In this document: positions 1 through 6,188 of the stretch, piece after piece
How positions within the stretch are numbered: the first letter of the stretch is position 1
Layout of the letters: each line of letters opens with the position of its first letter
NCBI GenBank assembly: GCA_049965775.1
Contig: JBMFVX010000060.1
Coordinates: forward strand, 1 to 16,636
DNA: 16,636 nucleotides
Reading direction: 5' to 3'
Source of the DNA: JABEVB01 sp049965775
Lineage (GTDB): Bacteria; Planctomycetota; Phycisphaerae; WQYP01
Notes under the pieces: generated by a model
Databases searched by the model: none
What the model saw: the letters and a program-made list of their open reading frames with translations, nothing else
What the model was told of the DNA's origin: nothing
Translations under genes and position numbers: made by a program

Positions 1-83
1 AACTGGCCGACTATTCGCAAGGGCCTATGCCACGGTAAAAGGAAGCGGAAACCACCTGCGTTAAGTTAGCGCCTATGGTGTGT

Positions 84-93
84 GGGGGGGGGG
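84..93. repeat. Homopolymer run of ten G
   Basis: Ten consecutive G residues lie about 100 bp downstream of the sigma-factor gene, outside any convincing gene. Such tracts can slip during replication and are also common sequencing-error sites. No open frame that depends on the tract looks real, so I see no sign of a phase-variable gene. Confidence 0.8.
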
Positions 94-152
94 ATAGCCC
101 GTTCCGGCCCTATCGTGGTTTCGGCATCCACTGCATGGCGCGTGCTAATGCG

Positions 153-179
153 CCGCCCCATGAAGCCGTCATGGGGCGG
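153..179 (-). terminator. Hairpin just downstream of the sigma-factor gene
   Basis: A perfect 11-bp stem (CCGCCCCATGA paired with TCATGGGGCGG) closes a 5-nt loop. It begins 10 nt after the sigma-factor stop codon. The position and strength suit transcription termination or 3'-end protection of the sigma mRNA. On the minus strand no run of U follows it, so it is not a textbook Rho-independent terminator. Confidence 0.45.
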
Positions 180-189
180 GGGGCAGTGC

Positions 190-987
190 TCAGTCAATTG
201 AAAACTCTTTTTCGCGATCGGCCAACTGCGATTTCAGGCGGAGAATTATGCTGGAGTGCATTTGGCTTACGCGCGATTCGGAGAGCCCCAGAGCCTGGCC
301 GAGGTCCTTCATGGTCTGATCTTGATAATAGTAGAGCATGAGGATCATTTTTTCCTGGCGTGAGAGGCCGCGGGTGATCAATTCTTTGAGGTCTTTGCGG
401 TGAATATCGAGTTCGGGCATGCGCGACTGGCGGTCTTCAAGCACGTCGCCTTCGCGCATGTCTTTATTGTTGTCGGCGTCAAACCATTTGCGCGACAAGC
501 TGACCTGCGAAACAGCGCTGGAGTCCTTGAGCATCTTGTCGAATTCTTCTTTGCTCACGCCGAGTCGCTGGCAGATTTCATCCTGCGTGGGCGGGCGGCC
601 GAGTTCCATCTTGAGTTTACGTGTGGCCTGGTCCACCTTGCTGGAACGGCTGCGCACGAGGCGGGGTACCCAATCCATGTTGCGGAGTTCATCGAGAATG
701 GCGCCGCGGATGCGCGGAGCGCAATAGGTTTCAAACTTTACGCCGCGATTGAGTTCAAAAGATTCGATCGCGTCTTTGAGGCCGAAGCTTCCCGCCTGTA
801 TGAGGTCATCAAGTTCGACCTCATCGGGAAGTTTTGAATAAATGCGCTCGGCGTTATAACGCACCAGCGACAGGTATTCCATCATCAACAGATTGCGGGT
901 GGCTTCGGTCGGGTTTTTCTTAAAAGCCAACCAAACCTCGTTGATGTCCTGTTCGACGGCGGCTGTGGTGGTACGCGTCTTGGCCAT
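190..987 (-). CDS. FliA/WhiG-family RNA polymerase sigma factor (sigma-28 type)
   Basis: A 265-residue alternative sigma factor that would direct RNA polymerase to its own promoter class. Region 2 covers roughly residues 35-110 and includes DELDDLIQ-like (VELDDLIQAG) and RIRGAILDELRNMDWVPR, the characteristic signature of the FliA/WhiG/SigF group. Region 3 (about 115-165) contains LGRPPTQDEICQRLGVS. Region 4 (about 205-258) is a helix-turn-helix with LGLSESRVSQMHSSI. Length and architecture match the family (about 240-270 aa). The ATG is preceded by AAGGAGA with 6 nt between, a strong ribosome-binding site. No flagellar, anti-sigma or anti-anti-sigma gene lies in the window, so a flagellar role is not supported here. 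A general or stress role is equally possible. The 419-bp region upstream carries a CRP/FNR-like palindrome and a promoter-like pair. Family assignment is firm; the regulon is unknown. Confidence 0.93.
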   Translation of the reverse strand: MAKTRTTTAAVEQDINEVWLAFKKNPTEATRNLLMMEYLSLVRYNAERIYSKLPDEVELDDLIQAGSFGLKDAIESFELNRGVKFETYCAPRIRGAILDELRNMDWVPRLVRSRSSKVDQATRKLKMELGRPPTQDEICQRLGVSKEEFDKMLKDSSAVSQVSLSRKWFDADNNKDMREGDVLEDRQSRMPELDIHRKDLKELITRGLSRQEKMILMLYYYQDQTMKDLGQALGLSESRVSQMHSSIILRLKSQLADREKEFSID

Positions 988-1216
988 GTGGTCTCTCCTT
1001 AGACCTAGCCGGCCCGGACAAAGTGCCCGCGGCCCGCAAACTAATCATCTGGCGGCGGCTCGTCCTGAATCGCAAATCGCCAGACGAATATTTCGATTGC
1101 AGCCTGATGACCGGTCAACAACAATGGAACGATGTGTCACAGACAAGAGAGTATGGCGAGTTGCCAAGGTCTTTTGCTGCACCATAACGACTCCATTCGT
1201 TGAGGTTCTCAGCTTG

Positions 1217-1262
1217 TGCGGGTTTAAAACATATGGAAGCGCTTCAGCGCCGCCAACCCGCA
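1217..1262 (-). other. Stem-loop in the presumed sigma-factor leader
   Basis: A perfect outer 8-bp stem (TGCGGGTT with AACCCGCA) encloses a perfect 10-bp palindrome, GAAGCGCTTC, at 1236-1245. An overlapping alternative hairpin, GCGC-TTCA-GCGC, lies at 1239-1250. The two inner structures are mutually exclusive, as expected for an RNA switch, but they could equally be a DNA operator. It matches no riboswitch class I can name. Confidence 0.35.
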
Positions 1263-1329
1263 ATTTTTCAACCGACTGTGCTGCTCAAACTCACACCTGA
1301 TCGAAAGGTGGCTTCCCTGCCACACCAAT

Positions 1330-1358
1330 ATGATTACCGGACGCAAGCATAAGGTCAA
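1330..1358 (-). promoter_or_regulatory. Candidate sigma-70-type promoter for the sigma-factor gene
   Basis: On the minus strand TTGACC (1358-1353, 5/6 to consensus) is separated by exactly 17 bp from AATCAT (1335-1330, 4/6). The start point would be near 1323. This places the centre of the upstream palindrome at about -73, close to a class I activator position. The -10 element is weak, which would fit an activator-dependent promoter. This comes from sequence matching only. Confidence 0.35.
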
Positions 1359-1387
1359 GCGACTTTATTAAAAAATTCCAAGCGAGT

Positions 1388-1405
1388 TTGTGAAATTGAT
1401 CACAA
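1388..1405. promoter_or_regulatory. CRP/FNR-family operator candidate TTGTGA-N6-TCACAA
   Basis: A perfect dyad that matches the CRP consensus half-sites (TGTGA/TCACA) with the canonical 6-bp spacer. The arms extend one more base pair on each side (1387-1406). It abuts the stop codon of the DUF1802 gene and lies upstream of a promoter-like pair pointing at the sigma-factor gene. The same 6-bp arms with the same spacing recur at 11566-11583. The regulator itself is not in this window. Confidence 0.55.
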
Positions 1406-1406
1406 A

Positions 1407-2012
1407 TCATGGTTGCACCTCCAGCGAGCTGCGTGCGGCGAAGGCGATGCCGATGCGTTCCTCAAGGCGGTTAAGCTCCTGTAATGGCAGTGCTGGCACA
1501 CTGCCTTGTGTGGCAATTGACTGCTTAAGAGGAACCCAACTCTTGCAGCCCGCATAATCTGGATGTGCGGCCATTTGAACGGGCTGCGGCAAGCGCCACG
1601 CACGCAGCAGCACAAGATACAGCGGGTAGTCAGGCCGATAGGCGAAGCGCATATCTAAAAGCGGCTTATCCCATAAATGCAGGTCATCTAACTGATCGAG
1701 TTGTGCGCGACCGGGCACGGGCACGATTTGTCGGCATTCCGCCCAAGCGGTGATGGTTATTTCCGATGGTTCTTGCTGCTGCGCTACTACCGTTGCGCGA
1801 TGGGCGGGTTTAATGCTCGGTAGATGCTGATGAACAAAAGTTGGGTAGAGTGCAAAACGCGAGTGTTCGAGTTCAAAGACTCCGGCGGATTCGTAGATGC
1901 CTCCCTTGCGCAGCAAAATGGCCTGTGAGCCGGCCTGCAGTGCCCGGCAAACAATATCCCATTCTTTAAGGGCATGGGTGAGCGGGGCGGTTGAAAGTTC
2001 TGGTTCAGTCAT
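1407..2012 (-). CDS. DUF1802 family protein
   Basis: A 201-residue soluble protein with the DUF1802 pattern. LKEWDIVCRALQAGSQ near residue 15 leads into ILLRKGGIYE (about 33-42). FELEHSRFALYPTFVHQH (about 46-63) follows, and then WAECRQIV in the middle of the protein. I see no signal peptide, membrane segment or known catalytic motif. The function of the family is not known to me, so none is assigned. The ATG has no clear ribosome-binding site. An upstream open frame ends in TGA that overlaps this ATG by 4 bp (ATGA), which could mean translational coupling or be chance. The gene lies between purK and the sigma factor, all on the minus strand, but with gaps over 300 bp on both sides, so it is probably transcribed alone. 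Confidence 0.82.
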   Translation of the reverse strand: MTEPELSTAPLTHALKEWDIVCRALQAGSQAILLRKGGIYESAGVFELEHSRFALYPTFVHQHLPSIKPAHRATVVAQQQEPSEITITAWAECRQIVPVPGRAQLDQLDDLHLWDKPLLDMRFAYRPDYPLYLVLLRAWRLPQPVQMAAHPDYAGCKSWVPLKQSIATQGSVPALPLQELNRLEERIGIAFAARSSLEVQP

Positions 2013-2328
2013 TCGCAGTAGTTTAGCTGTCGGGAGGCGGCAACTCCAGCAAGATGCGCGGAGCTATGGTAGAGGCCTACGAAACCAAACTCCGTGCTGG
2101 TGGGATACCTAAAGCCAGGCGGCAATCTGACAGCCTGCGTCAAAAGCTTCGTGCGTTCGTGATCGTGGTGAAACTCCGTCGCGTAGCGCCCACTTCATTT
2201 TGGAGTTTAATCAGCCTAAATGTTTTCAGGGCGACGTTTCATTGTGCCGAAATCTTGGCTGCGAGCGGCATAAGTATCAATTTTACCGCTGTGCTTTTGC
2301 TGCCCAGTCAGCTCTCAGGCCGCTGCTG
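2013..2328. other. Intergenic region between purK and DUF1802
   Basis: A 316-bp gap. No convincing gene is seen. It contains an inverted repeat AAACTCC (2171-2177) / GGAGTTT (2202-2208) and a direct repeat of AAACTCCGT (about 2087 and 2171). A 61-codon minus-strand frame without a plausible start codon ends in the ATGA overlap with DUF1802. Some of this may be an interspersed intergenic repeat rather than unique sequence. Confidence 0.5.
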
Positions 2329-3528
2329 CTATGCAAGCATGTTGCGCCGGGCGACGGCGTCATTCAGCAGGCCAAAGGCTCGGTCGGCCATTGCTTTGGC
2401 CGCATTGATGTCTGCGGCCGTATGAATCATGTGCCCCATTTTGCGCCCGGGCCGCGGGCCTTTGCCGTAGAGATGCAGCGTGGCGCTGCTGTCACGCAGC
2501 ACCTGGGTCCAATCAGGATGACCACCGGCCCACAAATCACCGAGCAAATTGGTCATAACCCCTGGGCGTAATATCTGCACCGGCGGCAGGGGCAGACCGC
2601 ACAAGGCGGCAATGTGCATTTCAAACTGGCTCCGCGACGCAGCTCGCAGCGTAACATGGCCCGAGTTATGCGGACGCGCCGCAAGCTCATTGGCCAACAC
2701 CCGGCCATCACGCAGCACAAACATTTCAACCGTAATCAGTCCAACCACGTCAAGCTTGTCGGCTGTCGCCTCGGCAAGAGCAACCGCCTTTTCGAGAGTT
2801 GGCTGCTCAAAACTTCCCGGCATGCGCGTTTGAAATAAAATACCGCCGCGATGTTCATTCTGAAACATGGGTAGAGCCGTCTTTCGGCCATCGGCCGAGC
2901 GGGCAACAATAACCGAAGCCTCGGCAACAAAGGGCACGGCAGCTTCCAAAACCAGGGGCACATGGCCGAGGGCCTCCCAAACAGCCGGGCCTTGATGAAG
3001 TGTTTTGATCCATCGCTGCCCTTTGCCGTCGTAGCCGCCGCGGGCCGTTTTGGCCACCACACCTGTCCCGCCGCCAAGCGGTAGAAGCTCCGCGATGGCC
3101 GCGTCCACCTGCGCCGCCGACTCACAAATGCAAAAAGCCCCTACAGGCAGGTTATGGTCTCGAAAGAATGTCTTTTCCAGCCGACGATCCCGCACCGTCT
3201 GCTGTACAGCCGCCGATGGCGCCACGCGACAGCCAAGTTCTGCCGCTGCAGTCAATGCCTCGGGTGCTATGCCTTCGGTTTCGACCGTTACAACCTGTAC
3301 ATCCCGCGCCAGCCGCCGCACCAGCGCGACATCGCTGGGGTCGCCTACCACATGATGATCGCTCCAGCGGCCGGCGGGGTCTTCTTCGCTGGCCGATACG
3401 CAAACCGTGCGATAGCCCATGCGGCGGGCCGCCTCGGCAAGCATAGCGCCAAGCTGGCCGCCGCCAAGAATGGCAATCGTCGCGGGTGGTAAAATCACGT
3501 CCGTGGCTTGTATCATAGTCGCTGGCAC
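2329..3528 (-). CDS. purK: N5-carboxyaminoimidazole ribonucleotide synthetase
   Basis: PurK uses ATP and bicarbonate to carboxylate 5-aminoimidazole ribonucleotide to N5-CAIR in de novo purine synthesis, in the cytosol. The 399-residue protein is of normal length. Visible are the N-terminal nucleotide-binding loop (AILGGGQLGAMLAEAARRMG), the ATP-grasp segment KTARGGYDGKGQ, the EAxVPFVAEASVIVAR strand and ELAARPHNSGHVT, the family's metal and substrate signature. At the end of the first domain VETEGI stands where many PurK proteins have EFENV, a mild divergence. The start taken here is GTG at 3528, which has only a weak AGG upstream. An in-frame ATG four codons later (3516) is equally possible and removes nothing conserved. 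It lies 72 bp after purE and is almost certainly co-transcribed with it. Confidence 0.95.
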   Translation of the reverse strand: MPATMIQATDVILPPATIAILGGGQLGAMLAEAARRMGYRTVCVSASEEDPAGRWSDHHVVGDPSDVALVRRLARDVQVVTVETEGIAPEALTAAAELGCRVAPSAAVQQTVRDRRLEKTFFRDHNLPVGAFCICESAAQVDAAIAELLPLGGGTGVVAKTARGGYDGKGQRWIKTLHQGPAVWEALGHVPLVLEAAVPFVAEASVIVARSADGRKTALPMFQNEHRGGILFQTRMPGSFEQPTLEKAVALAEATADKLDVVGLITVEMFVLRDGRVLANELAARPHNSGHVTLRAASRSQFEMHIAALCGLPLPPVQILRPGVMTNLLGDLWAGGHPDWTQVLRDSSATLHLYGKGPRPGRKMGHMIHTAADINAAKAMADRAFGLLNDAVARRNMLA

Positions 3529-3600
3529 ATGCCTGTTCTAAATTGTCATTTACGGCATTGGCCTGATGGCGCTGTAGACCACGAGCGAATGCCAACACCG

Positions 3601-4095
3601 TCAAATTACTTCTGTTTCGACCTTTTTGGTGGCGGCCTGGCGGTATCGCTCGTACCGCTTTTGAATGGCCGGCTCAGAAAGCCCCAAAATGCTTGCCGCC
3701 AGAAGCGCGGCATTCACCGCACCTGATTCGCCGATGGCCAAGGTTCCCACCGGCACACCCCGCGGCATCTGCACAATAGATAAAAGCGAATCCATTCCGC
3801 TTAAGGCCTTGCTTTGTATGGGCACACCCAACACCGGCAGGCAGGTAAGCGATGCGACCATGCCGGGCAGATGGGCTGCCCCGCCGGCTCCTGCAATAAT
3901 AACTTTTATACCGCGGGCCTGAGCATCCTTGGCATATTCCACCATGCGCAGCGGCGTGCGATGAGCCGAGACAATTTTAATCTCGTACGCTATGCCCAAT
4001 TCTTTAAGCACATCCGCGGCATGCTGCATGGTCGTCAAATCTGACTTGCTGCCCATGATAATGCCTGCGAGCGGCTGTGTTGTTTTGTCTGTCAT
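3601..4095 (-). CDS. purE: N5-CAIR mutase (class I PurE)
   Basis: PurE converts N5-CAIR into CAIR, the step after PurK. The 164 residues match a complete class I enzyme. IIMGSKSD (about 13-20) and VSAHRTP (about 43-49) form the substrate-binding loops. GAGGAAHLPGM and LPVLGVPIQSKALSGMDSLL complete the active site, and SIVQMPRGVPVGTLAIG is strongly conserved. The presence of PurK beside it confirms the two-step bacterial route rather than direct CO2 carboxylation by class II PurE. The start is ATG with GGAAG 5 nt upstream. purE is the first gene of a purEK operon and is divergent from the GH10 gene across a 239-bp region. Confidence 0.97.
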   Translation of the reverse strand: MTDKTTQPLAGIIMGSKSDLTTMQHAADVLKELGIAYEIKIVSAHRTPLRMVEYAKDAQARGIKVIIAGAGGAAHLPGMVASLTCLPVLGVPIQSKALSGMDSLLSIVQMPRGVPVGTLAIGESGAVNAALLAASILGLSEPAIQKRYERYRQAATKKVETEVI

Positions 4096-4261
4096 GGTGC
4101 TTCCACTTTTTGTTATCCGCCGTTAAATACCGCGTGCAACCGTCCTTGCCGGCCATTATGGTTATCAACGTCAGACAAACCCATCAGGTCGGCCAAGGCG
4201 AATTAACAATACACCAAACCCCGGCAATGTAAAACCGGCGGACCCAGGCAAGACGGCCATC

Positions 4262-4287
4262 AGGCCCAGCGTTATATTAATGGGCCT
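4262..4287. promoter_or_regulatory. Inverted repeat flanking a -10-like element upstream of GH10
   Basis: A perfect 7-bp inverted repeat (AGGCCCA at 4262-4268, TGGGCCT at 4281-4287) surrounds a 12-nt AT-rich centre. The centre contains TATATT (4273-4278), 5/6 to a -10 box pointing towards the GH10 gene. This would suit an operator where a repressor covers the promoter. No good -35 is visible. The rest of the 4096-4334 divergent region has only weak promoter matches for either gene. Confidence 0.35.
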
Positions 4288-4322
4288 ATGCTGCAAAGCG
4301 GGAAAGTGCAGTTGGCCCGGCT

Positions 4323-4328
4323 AAGGAG
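4323..4328 (+). promoter_or_regulatory. Ribosome-binding site that fixes a TTG start for GH10
   Basis: AAGGAG lies 6 nt before the TTG at 4335. The first in-frame ATG (4350) would be 21 nt away, too far for this site. The TTG start is therefore preferred. Confidence 0.75.
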
Positions 4329-4334
4329 AACAGT

Positions 4335-6188
4335 TTGCTTTATTTTTCCATGCGTTTGCCCGCCCGTCCTGCACCCTACCGCCGGGTGGCGTTGGCGATG
4401 GCAGTGGGCTTGCTGGCCATCTTTACGGCTCCGCTGCCGGCGCGACCCCCGGCGGCGCCATCCCCTGCAACCGATTTACCGCGTTCACTCTTGCCCGATC
4501 GCACGCTAAACCCGGCAAGTCTTTACAACATTGGCGGCCGGTTTGCCACGGCTAAAGTTATTGCTGCGACCGGCGATCAATCGGCTGCGATTGAGTTTGA
4601 TATTCATCACAAACCAACTCAAGCCTGGCGGGCGCAGTATTTATTACCTGTAACACCGGCCCTTTACAGCGGCGACGAAGTGGAACTGAGCTTTAAGTTT
4701 CGGGCGGTGGCGCCAAGCACCAAGGCTATAGTGGACGTTTCAGTGCATAATAAGAAGAGTTACTTCCCGCTGATGCACACACTCGCTGCCGCAGGCCCGC
4801 ACTGGCGGGCTGTGCAACTGCATCAGACAATATGGCGAAACGTGCCGGGCGGAGCTGAGGGTCTATATTTTTCACTCGGCCAGCAGCAGCAGCGCATTGA
4901 ACTGGCCGATTTATCGCTGCGTGTGGTTAAAACAGGACTCAAGTCGCTGCATTTCGGCGGGCAATGGCGAAAGCAGGCGCAAAGGCGCATCTGGCTTTAC
5001 CGCATGGCGCCGCTTACCGTTCGCGTGCTCGACAGCAAGGGCCGTCCCTGGCCGCAGGCCAGGGTTCACGTGGCTATGCTGCGCCACGCCTTTGAGTTTG
5101 GCACAGCCGTAGATGCTAACTTGCTCGTAGGCAACAGCCCCAACGCGCAAAAATACCGTCATACGTTTTTGAAGTATTTTAACCATGCCGAGTTTGAAAA
5201 CGACCTCAAGTGGCCCCAGTGGGATAAGCCAGCCAATCGCCAACGCACGCTGCAAGCCATCGCCTGGCTGCAGGCCCATCATATCGGCATTCGCGGGCAT
5301 AACCTTGTATGGCCCAATTGGCGCTATCTGCCCGAAAAAGTTCGTCAACTGCGGCACCAACCCGCCAAGCTGCGGCAGATGGTCGCCCGGCATATTGCAA
5401 ACGAAACCAGAATGCTGGCCGGTAAAGTTGATTGCTGGGATGTTGTAAACGAGGCGCTCGACAACCACGCGCTGCAGGATATTTTGGGCAAGAACATACT
5501 GATTAACTGGTATAAAATCGCGCATCAAAACGACCCGCATGCAGTGTTATACATTAATGAGTATGGCATTGTTACCCAGGGCGGCCACACAAGGCGTAAG
5601 CGATTACGCTACGAGAAACTCATACGCTTTTTACTGGATGGCAAAGCACCGCTCGGCGGCATAGGCGTGCAATGTCACTTTGGCCGGGATACCACCCCGC
5701 CCCAGCGCGTGGTGGACATTCTCGATGAACTTGCCGCAAACCATTGCCAGCTTGCGGTCACCGAATTGGACATCAACCTGCCCAACCGAACCATTCAAGG
5801 CGAGTATATGAGCGACTTTTTAACCGCGGCATTCAGCGTGCCCGCAGTGGTCGGCATTAATCAATGGGGTTTTTGGGCTGGCCGCGATTGGAGGCCCCAG
5901 GCGGCACTATGGAATAAAGCCTGGACCCTGCGACCCGCAGGCAAAGCGTATATTCATCTGGTGTATCACGTCTGGTGGACTGATAAAAAAGCCGACACCA
6001 ATCAGGCGGGCTTGTATGCCACGCGTGGCTTTCTTGGCGAGTACCGTATTTCAGCATCGGGTGGAGGCAAAAATGCGGTTGAGGTATCCAAGCTTGTTGC
6101 GCTGAGCCGCGGCGGTATGCAGGTAACGCTTCGCCTGCCGGGCAAACCGGCCATCTCTCGGCCAGGTTCCTCGCCATCAAAGCGGTGA
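4335..6188 (+). CDS. Secreted GH10 endo-beta-1,4-xylanase-like protein with N-terminal beta-sandwich domain
   Basis: A 617-residue exported enzyme expected to cut internal beta-1,4 bonds of xylan. An Arg-rich start and a hydrophobic stretch (about residues 18-33) make a signal peptide. Residues about 50-205 form a beta-strand-rich module resembling carbohydrate-binding jelly rolls. A linker-like strand region (about 225-255) leads to the GH10 barrel (about 255-560). E373 in WDVVNEALDN is the expected acid/base and E477 in VTELDINLP the nucleophile. Their 104-residue spacing is normal for the family. The substrate-binding segment reads RGHNLVWPNW (320-329), where classical xylanases have RGHTLVWHSQ, so the second His is replaced by Pro. 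This variant may mark a separate GH10 subgroup with shifted specificity. The last 12 bp overlap the 3' end of the opposing nuoG. Family is firm; exact substrate is inferred. Confidence 0.92.
   Translation: MLYFSMRLPARPAPYRRVALAMAVGLLAIFTAPLPARPPAAPSPATDLPRSLLPDRTLNPASLYNIGGRFATAKVIAATGDQSAAIEFDIHHKPTQAWRAQYLLPVTPALYSGDEVELSFKFRAVAPSTKAIVDVSVHNKKSYFPLMHTLAAAGPHWRAVQLHQTIWRNVPGGAEGLYFSLGQQQQRIELADLSLRVVKTGLKSLHFGGQWRKQAQRRIWLYRMAPLTVRVLDSKGRPWPQARVHVAMLRHAFEFGTAVDANLLVGNSPNAQKYRHTFLKYFNHAEFENDLKWPQWDKPANRQRTLQAIAWLQAHHIGIRGHNLVWPNWRYLPEKVRQLRHQPAKLRQMVARHIANETRMLAGKVDCWDVVNEALDNHALQDILGKNILINWYKIAHQNDPHAVLYINEYGIVTQGGHTRRKRLRYEKLIRFLLDGKAPLGGIGVQCHFGRDTTPPQRVVDILDELAANHCQLAVTELDINLPNRTIQGEYMSDFLTAAFSVPAVVGINQWGFWAGRDWRPQAALWNKAWTLRPAGKAYIHLVYHVWWTDKKADTNQAGLYATRGFLGEYRISASGGGKNAVEVSKLVALSRGGMQVTLRLPGKPAISRPGSSPSKR

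Larger units (their letters stand above)
988..1406. other. Intergenic region upstream of the sigma-factor gene
   Basis: This 419-bp stretch has no convincing gene. The short open frames in it show no recognisable motif and lack ribosome-binding sites. It holds a CRP/FNR-like palindrome at the DUF1802 stop codon, an AT-rich patch around 1365-1380, a minus-strand promoter-like pair (1330-1358), and a stem-loop (1217-1262) that would lie in a leader of about 335 nt ahead of the sigma gene. Confidence 0.7.

Noticed and set aside
1130..1142. TGTGTCACA, a second CRP-like sequence upstream of the sigma gene
   Set aside because: The half-sites lack the 6-bp spacer required for a CRP/FNR dimer.
1045..1263. 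72-codon minus-strand frame upstream of the sigma gene
   Set aside because: No motif and no ribosome-binding site, and it begins inside the stem-loop. The region is better read as leader DNA.
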